Positions 10,001-17,500 of a stretch of 64,000 bases of DNA are shown one piece after another. The DNA is taken from assembly GCF_001641615.1 (NCBI RefSeq), contig NZ_LRRU01000014.1, forward strand, positions 1-64,000. The letters run 5' to 3'. The stretch's first letter is position 1. Each line of letters starts with the position of its first letter. Below the pieces are notes generated by a model, which was not told the DNA's origin, searched no databases, and worked only from the letters and a program-made list of their open reading frames with translations. Origin of the DNA: Pseudoalteromonas gelatinilytica. GTDB taxonomy: Bacteria; Pseudomonadota; Gammaproteobacteria; Enterobacterales; Alteromonadaceae. Position numbers and translations under genes: made by a program.

Positions 10001-10214
10001 CTCTTTTGTGCTTGGTGTTTTGCCGTTAGTGCTTGCCTCTGGCCCCGGCGCCGTTGGTCGGCAGTCGGTATCTATGCCTATTTTAGGGGGAATGTTACTG
10101 GCAAGTTCTATTGGCATTATATTAGTGCCGCTGTTTTTTATTACTGCTGCACGCTTTGTGAAAAAACAGCCAATACTGGCTTCTAAAGAAGTAGAGGAGC
10201 AAGTCGATGCATAA
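7080..10214 (+). CDS. RND multidrug efflux transporter, HAE-1 family (AcrB/MexB-like)
   Basis: The inner-membrane proton-driven pump of the operon, 1044 residues, full family length. It has twelve predicted helices and two large periplasmic loops. The proton-relay pair is visible in GIVVDDAIVVVES and the partner Lys in AAKNSILIVE. The opening MFSHFFIKRPVFAIVIS and the segment FPGATAETASESVAIPLE are typical of HAE-1 pumps. It overlaps the following outer-membrane gene by eight bases, so translation is probably coupled. No mutation or truncation is visible. Confidence 0.97.
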   Translation: MFSHFFIKRPVFAIVISLVILLTGLVSLFTLPIDQYPDIAPPSVKVSASFPGATAETASESVAIPLEQELNGTPNMLYMESKATNSGSVGITLTFDVGTDPDLALVDVQNTASQAGSNLPVDVQTEGVNVSNESSVELLKLALTSDDPRYDEIYLSNYASINVEAALKRVPGVGKVRNTGSRSYAMRVWLKPDILAGYELTVNDVTAAIKAQNKEAAAGEIGAQPMSDAIKLNFPVRAQGRLNKVDEFNNIMLRVNSDGSMIRLRDVARVELASSAYTLNSKLNEQPATILQVYMLPGSNALAVTERVKAEMERLSEAFPKGVKWQLFYDASEFIKLSINEVINTLIQALILVILVVYLFLQNWRTTLIPALAVPVSIVGTFIALAAFGFTINNVSLLAMVLAIGIVVDDAIVVVESVERLINEQNMEVVAATKQAMTELSGAIVATSLVLAAVFVPVSFLAGITGIMYREFAISITVAVLISTLVALTLSPALCAIFLKPSAPSKNKIFNKFNNWLEGVGEKYTWLVKACSEKAKRSYIGFFIMVGGCYFVFSQLPSSFMPQEDQGRFFVDITLPDAATVSRTNEVISKANQYVMNHAGVAYSFTLAGENRRAGSAQSHGQMEVILQPWQVRAEQGFTVTSVMNDIRKQLYAIPDAEFNVFQPSAVAGLGSGSGVEFALQEKTGGNLTSLVESLEVLLANLNNRPEVAKASSSLRGSVPQLFLELDREKAMALEVPIADVYSTMKVLTGSSTINDFNLFGRVYRVKVQAEDEFRARPENLNEFYVRSKNGAMVPSNVLAKLNLTTGPSAINRFNMFTSAMVNVSPADGYASGDVINVIKEEMAKLPPNLGYEWTGLTYQEIRSSGQLSIAISLAIVFVFLFLAALYESWSLPFAVLLISPIAMLGAAVLTLVTGHENNLFFQVAFIALIGLAAKNSILIVEVANQLYQEGMDAADAAIEAAHSRFRPILMTAASFVLGVLPLVLASGPGAVGRQSVSMPILGGMLLASSIGIILVPLFFITAARFVKKQPILASKEVEEQVDA

Positions 10215-11577
10215 ATTGTTGCCATTGCTTTGTTTCGCTTGTATTCATGGCTGTGCTGTAGGGCCAGATTTTGAAATACCTGATCATAGTGAAGTTACTA
10301 ATTTTATGGGCGCAACGGCAACGCCACAGTCGGAGGCTTTAGCGGGCTGGAAGCAAATATATAACGACCCTCATTTGCAAAAGCTGATTAGCCAAGCGCT
10401 TCTTAACAACCAAGATATGTTAATTGCGCAATCGAAAATTATTGAAGCGCGAGCTCGGTATCGAATTACGGATGCCGCTTTATGGCCTGATGTGAATGTA
10501 GGGCTTACTTCAGAGCGAGAAGAAGAGCTTAATAGCAGCCCAGAAAATACCTTTGATTTAAAAGGTTACTTAAGTTGGGAGCTAGATTTATTTGGTAGTA
10601 ACCGACGCGCAAGCGAAGCCGCACTGGCAAATTATTATAGCCAAGAGCAAGCAAGAAACGCGTTGCAGCTCGCCTTGATTGCTGATGTTGCGCAGCAGTT
10701 TTTTGCCCTCAAAGAAGTTGAAGAGCAATTAAAAATTAGCCTGAGTACGATTAAGCTTCGCGAGAAGGAGCTTGAAATTGCACGTATTCGCAAAAAAGGC
10801 GGTATTATTTCAGGGCTAGAGCAGCGCCAAGCTGAGGTTGAATTAGAATCTGCGAAAGTGAAGATCCCACCATTACAGCACAGTGAAAGGCGGATTATTA
10901 ATCAGTTAAAGTTTTTGATTGGTGATGCCAATGCTGATGTGCAAGGGGGTAATGAGTTATCTGTACAAACCCTTCCTAAGCAATTACCCACAGGGCTACC
11001 TAGCGAGCTTTTAAAACGCAGGCCAGATGTACAGCAAGCAATGTATCAATGGCAAGCAGCAATGGCTGAGATAGGAGTCGCAAAAGCGGCGTTATTTCCA
11101 AAACTTAATTTATATGCCGAGCTTGGCAGTGAAAGTACTGATTTTAGTGATTTGCTCGCCAGTAACTCGCAGGTTTGGTTGCTGGGCTCAGAGTTGTTAA
11201 TGCCTATATTTAATATGGGGCGCAATCAGGCAAATTTAACGGTGGCGGAACAACGAGCTTATCAGGCAAGTATTCAATACCAAAAAACAGTGCTGGTGGC
11301 ACTGCAAGAAGTGAGCAATCAGCTTTCGAATTATCAGTCTGCAGAGCAAAGCTATGATGCGCAAAGAAGCTTGGTGCTCAGTAGTCAAGATTACTACCGC
11401 TTAGCACGCCTTAGGTATAGCAATGGTGTTGCCAGCTCCCTTGATTTGATGGATGCACAGCGGCAGTTATTTTCGGCAGAAATTGCGTTATCGCAGGCAA
11501 AAAATGATCGCTTACAAAGCCTAGCAACGCTTTATAAAGCCCTTGGTGGTGGGTGGTATGATACCAATCCGCAATAA
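10207..11577 (+). CDS. Outer-membrane efflux lipoprotein (NodT/OprM type)
   Basis: A 456-residue TolC-superfamily channel of the same RND operon. The lipobox HGC is followed by AVGPDF, the hallmark start of NodT-family channels. Two repeated outer-membrane efflux domains carry long coiled-coil helices, and PTGLPSELLKRRPDVQQA is the family's mid-protein signature. It begins inside the end of the pump gene, giving the order adaptor-pump-channel with no gaps. Confidence 0.95.
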   Translation: MHKLLPLLCFACIHGCAVGPDFEIPDHSEVTNFMGATATPQSEALAGWKQIYNDPHLQKLISQALLNNQDMLIAQSKIIEARARYRITDAALWPDVNVGLTSEREEELNSSPENTFDLKGYLSWELDLFGSNRRASEAALANYYSQEQARNALQLALIADVAQQFFALKEVEEQLKISLSTIKLREKELEIARIRKKGGIISGLEQRQAEVELESAKVKIPPLQHSERRIINQLKFLIGDANADVQGGNELSVQTLPKQLPTGLPSELLKRRPDVQQAMYQWQAAMAEIGVAKAALFPKLNLYAELGSESTDFSDLLASNSQVWLLGSELLMPIFNMGRNQANLTVAEQRAYQASIQYQKTVLVALQEVSNQLSNYQSAEQSYDAQRSLVLSSQDYYRLARLRYSNGVASSLDLMDAQRQLFSAEIALSQAKNDRLQSLATLYKALGGGWYDTNPQ

Positions 11578-11766
11578 TACTTAATCATTTTGAGGGATTA
11601 AACCTGTCGCTACCTACGTTAAAAATTTCTGATTTAGAACAACTAAATAACGAAATTTTTGCCTTGCTATCAACGAGCTTTTATTGCCTCAAAATAGATC
11701 TCTTAATTAAGCGAATTGGTATGAATTAAGCGAACAGGAACTGGAAAAAGAACAAGTTGTGGATTA

Positions 11767-11793
11767 GAGCATGCAGAAGCATGCTCTTTAAAA
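11767..11793. terminator. Bidirectional hairpin between convergent operons
   Basis: An eight-pair stem gagcatgc/gcatgctc with loop agaa at 11767-11786 sits between the plus-strand efflux operon and the minus-strand DUF3299 operon. T-rich runs are short (ctttaaaa on the plus strand), so strength is uncertain. Confidence 0.6.
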
Positions 11794-11794
11794 C

Positions 11795-12283
11795 TTATAA
11801 CTCAAATGGTGCTACACCGACGGCTTTCATTTTATAGCCGACTTGAGCTATTTCACCAGACCAGGTTTCGGTGCTGATAACGCCTGTTACGACAATCGCA
11901 TCGTAGAGGCTTTCGATTGGTACGCCGTCTTTAATCGTGACATGCACAATTTGATTTGGTGGCGGTGGTGGCACGTGGATACAGGCACCAAAATAAGGAA
12001 CCAATAAAAACTCGGTGATCACCTCACTATCGCCTTCAAGTGGTACAACAAAACCGGGAATACTCACAGATTGACCATTAAGCTCTTTTACCACAGGTGC
12101 ATCAAGGTCTGGCTGCACCCAGTTTTGCTCAGAGCCTTCATGGTTTGCTTGTGCTTGGGTGTCGATTTGCACATGACCTTTTGGAATTAAATCTTCCCAG
12201 AAGATTTCTTTAGGTGCGCCAGCATTAGCGCTAGCACACACAACTAATGCGACTAAAGCGACGAATTTTCGAAAAAACGGCAT
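11795..12283 (-). CDS. DUF3299 periplasmic protein
   Basis: The protein has 162 residues with a Sec signal peptide (hydrophobic residues about 6-20, cleavage after ANA). The body has the DUF3299 pattern: PGFVVPLEG, then FLLVPYFGACIHVPPPPPNQ, then a VTG beta segment. DUF3299 proteins are typically encoded beside MacB/LolCDE-like ABC genes, as here, which suggests a periplasmic partner of the exporter. It follows the permease gene by eight bases on the minus strand. The biochemical role is not known to me. The single Cys in GACIHV, beside a His, could bind metal. Confidence 0.88.
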   Translation of the reverse strand: MPFFRKFVALVALVVCASANAGAPKEIFWEDLIPKGHVQIDTQAQANHEGSEQNWVQPDLDAPVVKELNGQSVSIPGFVVPLEGDSEVITEFLLVPYFGACIHVPPPPPNQIVHVTIKDGVPIESLYDAIVVTGVISTETWSGEIAQVGYKMKAVGVAPFEL

Positions 12284-12291
12284 AACATTCC

Positions 12292-13584
12292 TTAAATTTT
12301 AATACTCATACCATCAGCAAGAGAGTAGAAATACGCACGGGTTGCAGGAATTAACCCAACAATAAAGCCTGCGACCATTATCGCAGCTAAGAGCATGAGT
12401 TCATAGGATGACAATAAAGCAATATTTAGGCTTATTCCGGCATGGCTTTGCAAGTAATCTGCGCCGAGTAGCATTAAAGCATAGAACAGTGCGGTGCCAA
12501 CAATGCAGCCAAGCCCTGTGATAAGTAACGACTCGACACTGATCAAGGTGAAAATATGCCATGGCCTTGCGCCAACAGAGCGCAAAATAGCAAGCTCTCT
12601 GCGGCGTTGATTGAGGCTTGAAAGCAGGCTCGTTAACATGCCAAGTAAACTGATCAGCACCACGACGATAGAAAATAACAGCAAGATTTTTTCAACAATA
12701 GACAGCATTTCCCAGAGTTCACGCAAGGTAACCCCCGGCATGATGGCTAGCAGTGCTTCATCTTTGTATTGGTTGATATTACGGCGCACTTGTAAGGTAT
12801 AAAGTGGTGAATCAAAACCAAGTAAAAAAGCCGTTATTTGTTTTGGTGTGCCAACTAAATCAACATCATCATGCTGGTCATGGTCATGGTCATGGTCATG
12901 GTCATGGTCATTTGCATCAGCCTGAGCGGGTTCATGCTGATGGGCATGACTGCCATGAATTGCGTCAATTGCTGCAAGTGGAATATGCAGGGTTTTATCA
13001 ACAGGTGTCCCCGTTGGTTTTAAAATACCAACCACTTTAAATGGGTTATCGTCATGGTTATGAAAGCTGGTATTGCCCATGCCGTGTGCAATCACCACTT
13101 CATCACCAAGTTGATAGCCAAGGGTATTGGCAACCTCAGCACCGAGTACAACCTCAAATAAATGATTAAACTCATGACCTTGTAAAAAGCTTAAGGGCTG
13201 CTTTTTAGCAAAGCGATAGTGCTCAAAATAGTCTTTATTTGTACCAAGTACAGCCAAGCCTTTATGGCTGTCGCCAAGCGACATAGGGATAGCCCATTTT
13301 ACACCTCGCTGCTCAGAGATGAATTGATAGCTTTTCCAACTCACGCCATTGTTTGCATGACCAATGCGAAATACCGAAGACAGCAGTAGTTGGATGTCAC
13401 CAGTACGCGCACCAACAATTAAATCAGTGCCAGAAATTGTATTGCTAAAGCTACTTTTAGCATCGACCCGAACCCGTTCAATCGACATGAGTAGCATCAC
13501 GCTTATGGCTATTGTAAACAAAGTGAGTAGGGCGCTGGCTTTACGGTTTAATAAACTTTTTGTGGCGAGTTTAATGAGTAGCAT
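12292..13584 (-). CDS. ABC transporter permease, MacB/FtsX family, with His-Asp repeat loop
   Basis: A permease of about 430 residues counted from ATG 13584. That start has AAGGAGG at good spacing and overlaps the ATPase stop by 14 bases. An upstream in-frame ATG at 13659 lies deep in the ATPase gene and is unlikely. It has one N-terminal helix, a large periplasmic MacB-like domain, and three C-terminal helices of the FtsX fold (the SLLGMLTSLLSSLNQRRRELAILRS block is split here by normal loops). The periplasmic domain contains a loop of alternating His and Asp coded by a hexanucleotide repeat, plus HAHQHE just before it. Such loops bind zinc, copper or nickel. With DUF3299 this suggests an envelope exporter linked to metal. 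Confidence 0.9.
   Translation of the reverse strand: MLLIKLATKSLLNRKASALLTLFTIAISVMLLMSIERVRVDAKSSFSNTISGTDLIVGARTGDIQLLLSSVFRIGHANNGVSWKSYQFISEQRGVKWAIPMSLGDSHKGLAVLGTNKDYFEHYRFAKKQPLSFLQGHEFNHLFEVVLGAEVANTLGYQLGDEVVIAHGMGNTSFHNHDDNPFKVVGILKPTGTPVDKTLHIPLAAIDAIHGSHAHQHEPAQADANDHDHDHDHDHDQHDDVDLVGTPKQITAFLLGFDSPLYTLQVRRNINQYKDEALLAIMPGVTLRELWEMLSIVEKILLLFSIVVVLISLLGMLTSLLSSLNQRRRELAILRSVGARPWHIFTLISVESLLITGLGCIVGTALFYALMLLGADYLQSHAGISLNIALLSSYELMLLAAIMVAGFIVGLIPATRAYFYSLADGMSIKI
12876..12911. repeat. Hexanucleotide tandem repeat (ggtcat) coding His-Asp
   Basis: About six near-perfect copies of ggtcat lie inside the permease gene; on the coding strand they read atgacc in the His-Asp frame. 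As a multiple of three, slippage would lengthen or shorten the metal-binding loop without breaking the frame. Confidence 0.85.
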
Positions 13585-14269
13585 CTGTGCCTCCTTGTAA
13601 CTCGACCAGGCTGATACTTCGGGTAAATAGCGTTTGTAATGTTTCATCATGACTAACAAAAATTAGCGTGCTATTTGCTGCGCTTGCCTGCTCAAATAAC
13701 AATTTTACGAAGGCTTGGCGATTTTGTGTGTCGAGTGCTGAGGTAGGTTCATCTGCAATGATAATTTCAGGGCTGCCAATAAAGGCGCGTGCTGCGGCAA
13801 CTCTTTGTTGCTGACCAATACTCAGCTGTGCAACTGCTTGATGTTGCAAGGCGTCGTTTAGTCCTAAAGCAGTGAGTAAGCGACTTGCTTCCGCTGCTAT
13901 TGTTGCACTATTTTTTAGAGCGTTGTTTTGCCTTTGTTTTGAAAACTGGCAACCTAAGGTCACGTTTTCAATGGGCGATAAATAGGGCAGTAAATTAAAG
14001 TTTTGAAAAATATAACCAATATGGTCGGCACGAAAACGGTCACGTTTACTATTACTCAGTTGGTTTATCGCTTTACCAAGAAGCACGATATTGCCCTGTG
14101 TTGGCACTGTGACACCAGCAAGCAGGGATAATAACGTTGATTTACCACAACCACTCGGACCGTGAAGAAAAACATGCTCGCCTTGATCAATATCTAGCTC
14201 AGGAATATTGATCGTCGGCTCAGGTTGTTTTGCGTGCCATTTGAAAAGCACATTTTCAAGCGTGATCAT
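13571..14269 (-). CDS. ABC transporter ATP-binding protein (LolD/MacB type)
   Basis: A 232-residue cytoplasmic ATPase driving the adjacent permease. Walker A is GPSGCGKSTLL, the signature is LSIGQQQRVAAARA, Walker B is IIIADEPTSALD, and the H-loop His is in FVSHDE. Length and sequence place it in the MacB/LolD group, whose members couple ATP hydrolysis to work on periplasmic substrates rather than classical transport through the membrane. It is the first gene of a three-gene minus-strand operon: ATPase, permease, DUF3299. Confidence 0.95.
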   Translation of the reverse strand: MITLENVLFKWHAKQPEPTINIPELDIDQGEHVFLHGPSGCGKSTLLSLLAGVTVPTQGNIVLLGKAINQLSNSKRDRFRADHIGYIFQNFNLLPYLSPIENVTLGCQFSKQRQNNALKNSATIAAEASRLLTALGLNDALQHQAVAQLSIGQQQRVAAARAFIGSPEIIIADEPTSALDTQNRQAFVKLLFEQASAANSTLIFVSHDETLQTLFTRSISLVELQGGTDATH

Positions 14270-14285
14270 AACGACCTATGAATTG

Positions 14286-15359
14286 TTACCATCGCCAGTA
14301 ATTTAATTTTCTACGCATTTTAAAATTACGAATAAAATTACGTGGTTTCGGCTTAAGTGCAGGATTGCTCAATAGTAATTCATTGCTAGCAGCAAGTACA
14401 CGTTGACTCGATAAGCCGTCTTGGTATGGATGCAGTTGCTGGCAGAAGTGTTCGATTTTCGCCATTAATTCAGTGGGTCGTGTGAAGGCATAATCAATCG
14501 CCTCAGTTAGTTTATCGACATCTGTGACATCAATAAGGTGTTCGCCAGGTGCTTGGTTGCAGAACGTCACGACAGGCTTTCTCTGTAAGATAAACATAAG
14601 CAAAATAGATGAGGTATCACACAGCATGGCATCAGCAGCTTGTAATAGTGGTAATACGTTATCAGTCTCGACAAAGGTTAGATTGTCGTTTTGTAGAGCC
14701 TTGTATTTATCAACAAGCTCGCTTGGCATTTTGGGGTGAAATTGCACCAAAATTCGCCACTTGCCTTGCTCACTGTATGCTTTTATTTGTTCGTATAATT
14801 TAGGAGCAAGAGAAAGGTTCCGAGAAAAAGTTGAACAAATTAAAAGAGTTTGTCTTCTATCGCTTTCATCTAAGTATGGATTGTTTCCTATTTTTGAAAA
14901 TAGCGGATCTAGGGTAGGCCAGCCCGTTTCTTTAGCTAAAAAGAAACCATGCTTTTCAGCTAGTTCCTCAAACTTAGAAGTTGTATTAGGACCTTGGGTA
15001 CAATACAGGTCAAAGCAGCCTCGGATATTAAAATGATCTTCGTATCCTTTTCGATTTAGTTTTCCAGAATTAAAACCGTGAAAAACTGCTACTTTTTTTC
15101 CTGGAATAAAATTTGGAATCACATTTCCTGGAATGTATGAAATGTCTGGTTGCCACTGGATTACATCATCTATAGTTTCTAAACACGATTCATCTGAACG
15201 GAGGAAGTTCTGATTAACTTCATCACCATAGAAAAACCACTTAACTTCACCGCCACGCGCTAAAATCTCCCGTTGTAGTGGGCGTAAGATCGCGTACGAA
15301 TAGTTCTGTGAAATAAACATTAAATATTTTTTTTCTGCGGTAGCTGCTAAGTAATCCAA
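14286..15359 (-). CDS. CDP-glycerol glycerophosphotransferase-like protein (GT-B fold)
   Basis: The protein has 357 residues. It has the two-domain GT-B layout of the TagF/TagB family: VAVFHGF in the N-terminal half and the C-terminal donor-site segment DTSSILLMFILQRKPVVTF. In Gram-negative bacteria such solitary genes are usually tied to surface polysaccharide or lipid decoration. No signal peptide, so it is cytoplasmic or membrane-peripheral. It stands 17 bases upstream of the ABC operon on the same strand and may share its transcript. The actual donor and acceptor cannot be told from sequence. Confidence 0.85.
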   Translation of the reverse strand: MDYLAATAEKKYLMFISQNYSYAILRPLQREILARGGEVKWFFYGDEVNQNFLRSDESCLETIDDVIQWQPDISYIPGNVIPNFIPGKKVAVFHGFNSGKLNRKGYEDHFNIRGCFDLYCTQGPNTTSKFEELAEKHGFFLAKETGWPTLDPLFSKIGNNPYLDESDRRQTLLICSTFSRNLSLAPKLYEQIKAYSEQGKWRILVQFHPKMPSELVDKYKALQNDNLTFVETDNVLPLLQAADAMLCDTSSILLMFILQRKPVVTFCNQAPGEHLIDVTDVDKLTEAIDYAFTRPTELMAKIEHFCQQLHPYQDGLSSQRVLAASNELLLSNPALKPKPRNFIRNFKMRRKLNYWRW

Positions 15360-15576
15360 GAAAACCTCCTATTGCGAGGGCACTAGTATAACGAAATAAT
15401 GTTTATGACAGCAAAATTACTGAAAGTTTAAATTTTTATGGTTTTTATCGCATCCGCAGGCTGATGATGATAGTGCAATGATTGAGCTTTCAAGGCGTCT
15501 AGATTATTATAGGCGGCCATAACCCCAATCCCATACATGTGCTCACAAGAGCATGCCAAATACTATCGGAGATAGC

Positions 15577-16683
15577 ATGACTAGCTATAAAGTTTTAGAC
15601 GTAAACGATGATTTACCGATCCGTACCAAAGGTGCGGTACACAGTGGTAAAGTGCGTTCAGTTTATTGGTTAACTGATGAAGACAGCGCTCGTTTAATTA
15701 ATGAAAAAGGTTACCAAGTTCCAAAAGGAACTGAGCTAGCTATTATGGTTATTTCTGACCGTATTTCTGCGTTTGATTGTATTTGGCAAGGTGAAAACGG
15801 TTTAAATGGTGTGCCTGGTAAAGGTATCGCGCTAAACTCTGTGGCATCTCATTGGTTTAAGCTATTTGATAAAGCTGGCCTTGCTGGTAACCATATTGTT
15901 GATATTCCACACCCTTATGTATGGATTGTACGTAAAGCAAGTACAGTAAAAGTTGAAGCCATTGCGCGCCAATATATTACTGGCAGCATGTGGCGTGATT
16001 ACGCGAAAGGTACGCGTAATTTCTGTGGTATTGATTTACCAGAGGGCTTAGCTGCGAACCAAAAGCTAGATGACGTGTTAATTACGCCATCAACCAAAGG
16101 CATTATCACAGGTGTTGCAGATATTCCTGCAGTCGATGATGTAAATATTACCCGTGAAAACATCACGAATAACTTAGCTGTTTTTAACTTCAAGTCTGAA
16201 GATGATGTGGCTAAATATGAGCAATTACTTGTTGAAGGCTTTAAGCTGATCAGTGATGAACTTGCAAAGCTTGATCAAATATTTGTCGATACTAAATTTG
16301 AATTTGGTTATGTTGAAGACGTTGATGGTTCAGATAAGCTTATCTATATCGATGAAGTAGGTACACCTGATTCATCACGTATTTGGGATGGCTCAGCTTA
16401 CCGTGACGGTAAAATCATTGAAAACTCAAAAGAGGGTTTCCGCCAGCTATTAATTAATAACGTGCCAGACAGCGACGTGTTATTAAATAAAGACCGTATG
16501 GGCGAGCGTGAGCAGCTTGCTAAAGACTATACCTTGCCAGAATCAGTGATGCTTGAAGTGTCTGATACCTACGTTGGCATTGCGAGTAAAATTATTGGTC
16601 AAGAAATCACGATTCCAAGCGACCCACGTAGTGAAGTGATCGCTATTTTAGATAAAGAATACGGCTTAATTAAGCACAATTAA
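15577..16683 (+). CDS. purC: Phosphoribosylaminoimidazole-succinocarboxamide synthase, long Vibrio-type form
   Basis: Catalyses ATP-dependent joining of aspartate to CAIR in purine synthesis. The protein is 368 residues from ATG 15577, chosen over ATG 15553 because GGAG precedes it at good spacing. The long form typical of Vibrio and Alteromonadales is about 130 residues longer than E. coli PurC. Visible motifs are [11 protein letters not shown] (ATP/CAIR site), [16 protein letters not shown] and the metal-binding DTKFEFG...[12 protein letters not shown]. No clear PurR operator was found in the 217 bases upstream. Confidence 0.97.
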   Translation: MTSYKVLDVNDDLPIRTKGAVHSGKVRSVYWLTDEDSARLINEKGYQVPKGTELAIMVISDRISAFDCIWQGENGLNGVPGKGIALNSVASHWFKLFDKAGLAGNHIVDIPHPYVWIVRKASTVKVEAIARQYITGSMWRDYAKGTRNFCGIDLPEGLAANQKLDDVLITPSTKGIITGVADIPAVDDVNITRENITNNLAVFNFKSEDDVAKYEQLLVEGFKLISDELAKLDQIFVDTKFEFGYVEDVDGSDKLIYIDEVGTPDSSRIWDGSAYRDGKIIENSKEGFRQLLINNVPDSDVLLNKDRMGEREQLAKDYTLPESVMLEVSDTYVGIASKIIGQEITIPSDPRSEVIAILDKEYGLIKHN

Positions 16684-16725
16684 TTGTCGTTTTTTAACTT
16701 AGTCATGTGCTAAGTCAATATTATT

Positions 16726-16766
16726 AAAGCCAAGTTAGTTTTCTAGTAAAACTGCTTGGCTTTTTT
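16726..16766 (+). terminator. purC terminator
   Basis: Long stem aagccaag/cttggctt, extended by an inner agtttt/aaaact pairing, followed by six T. A canonical rho-independent terminator 43 bases after purC. Confidence 0.9.
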
Positions 16767-16849
16767 CTTGCTTTTCATATCCTCTCTCATTAACTTAAGC
16801 TAAGATTAATCTATACTTATTAGCAAACTAAGCTAAGCAAGGTCTAATT

Positions 16850-17500
16850 ATGACGTTTTTTTCGCATTGTGCCCGCACTGTATGCTCTTTTGTAGTTCTT
16901 TGTTGCTCAGCAAATGCTTTTGCTGGTGATATTTCATTTACCGTTCGTGACCAGTTTGGTAAGCCGTTAGCTGATGCTGTAATCGAATTAGAAAGTAATG
17001 CGAACTTACCGAGCACGCAATTACCCATAGCGATAATGGACCAGGTTGATAAACAATTTTCACCTAATGTATTGGTCATACAGCAAGGACAATCTGTTGA
17101 TTTTCCAAATAGCGATAATATCCGTCATCATGTTTATTCTTTTTCGAGTGCTAAACCTTTCAATATTAGGCTTTACGCTGACCGTCCAGAGAAACCAGAG
17201 TTGTTTGATAACTCTGGGGTTGTAGTCCTTGGCTGTAATATCCACGATTCTATGGTGGGTTATATCTATGTCGCAAACAGTGCTAACACACTAAAAACAG
17301 CAGAGGATGGCAAAGTACAATTAAAAGGGATTACTTTACCGGCCAGTTTAACTATTTGGCACCCAAACCAAACCAGTGAAATTAACAAAAAATTATCGGT
17401 TACTGTAACTGAGCAAGTTGCTGATATTACAATTAATACGAATGAACCTGCACCGCGTAATACGTTTGGTGAGATGTTTAAGGCAGATAATGATTCATAG
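16850..17500 (+). CDS. Periplasmic cupredoxin-like protein (methylamine-utilisation/plastocyanin type)
   Basis: The protein has 216 residues with a signal peptide (cleavage near AFA, residue 25). A transthyretin-like beta segment (DQFGKPLADAVIEL) is followed by a plastocyanin-like core. Candidate type-1 copper ligands are a His in RHHVYSFS, then Cys, His and Met in VLGCNIHDSMVG. The family is often annotated as methylamine utilisation protein without evidence of that role. It is the first gene of a tightly overlapping set with a GGDEF-EAL protein, a DUF3034 protein and a truncated haemoglobin, which points to a redox or copper sensing function in the envelope. Confidence 0.88.
   Translation: MTFFSHCARTVCSFVVLCCSANAFAGDISFTVRDQFGKPLADAVIELESNANLPSTQLPIAIMDQVDKQFSPNVLVIQQGQSVDFPNSDNIRHHVYSFSSAKPFNIRLYADRPEKPELFDNSGVVVLGCNIHDSMVGYIYVANSANTLKTAEDGKVQLKGITLPASLTIWHPNQTSEINKKLSVTVTEQVADITINTNEPAPRNTFGEMFKADNDS

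Noticed and set aside
11603..11729. Short frame reading LSLPTLKISDLEQLNNEIF after the efflux operon
   Set aside because: No start codon or ribosome site, about 42 codons, and no recognised relative. It could be a remnant but the evidence is too thin to annotate.
12876..12911. Tandem repeat as a CRISPR-like array
   Set aside because: The units are contiguous hexamers within a coding frame, with no spacers. The same holds for the atgaac repeat at 36852-36879. No CRISPR array or cas gene was found.
12804..13040. Plus-strand frame with HGHGHG repeats
   Set aside because: It is the antisense of the His-Asp repeat in the ABC permease. It has no ribosome site and no similarity to a protein family.
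15553..15576. Upstream ATG as purC start
   Set aside because: The ATG at 15577 has the better ribosome site, and the extra eight residues are not typical of the family.
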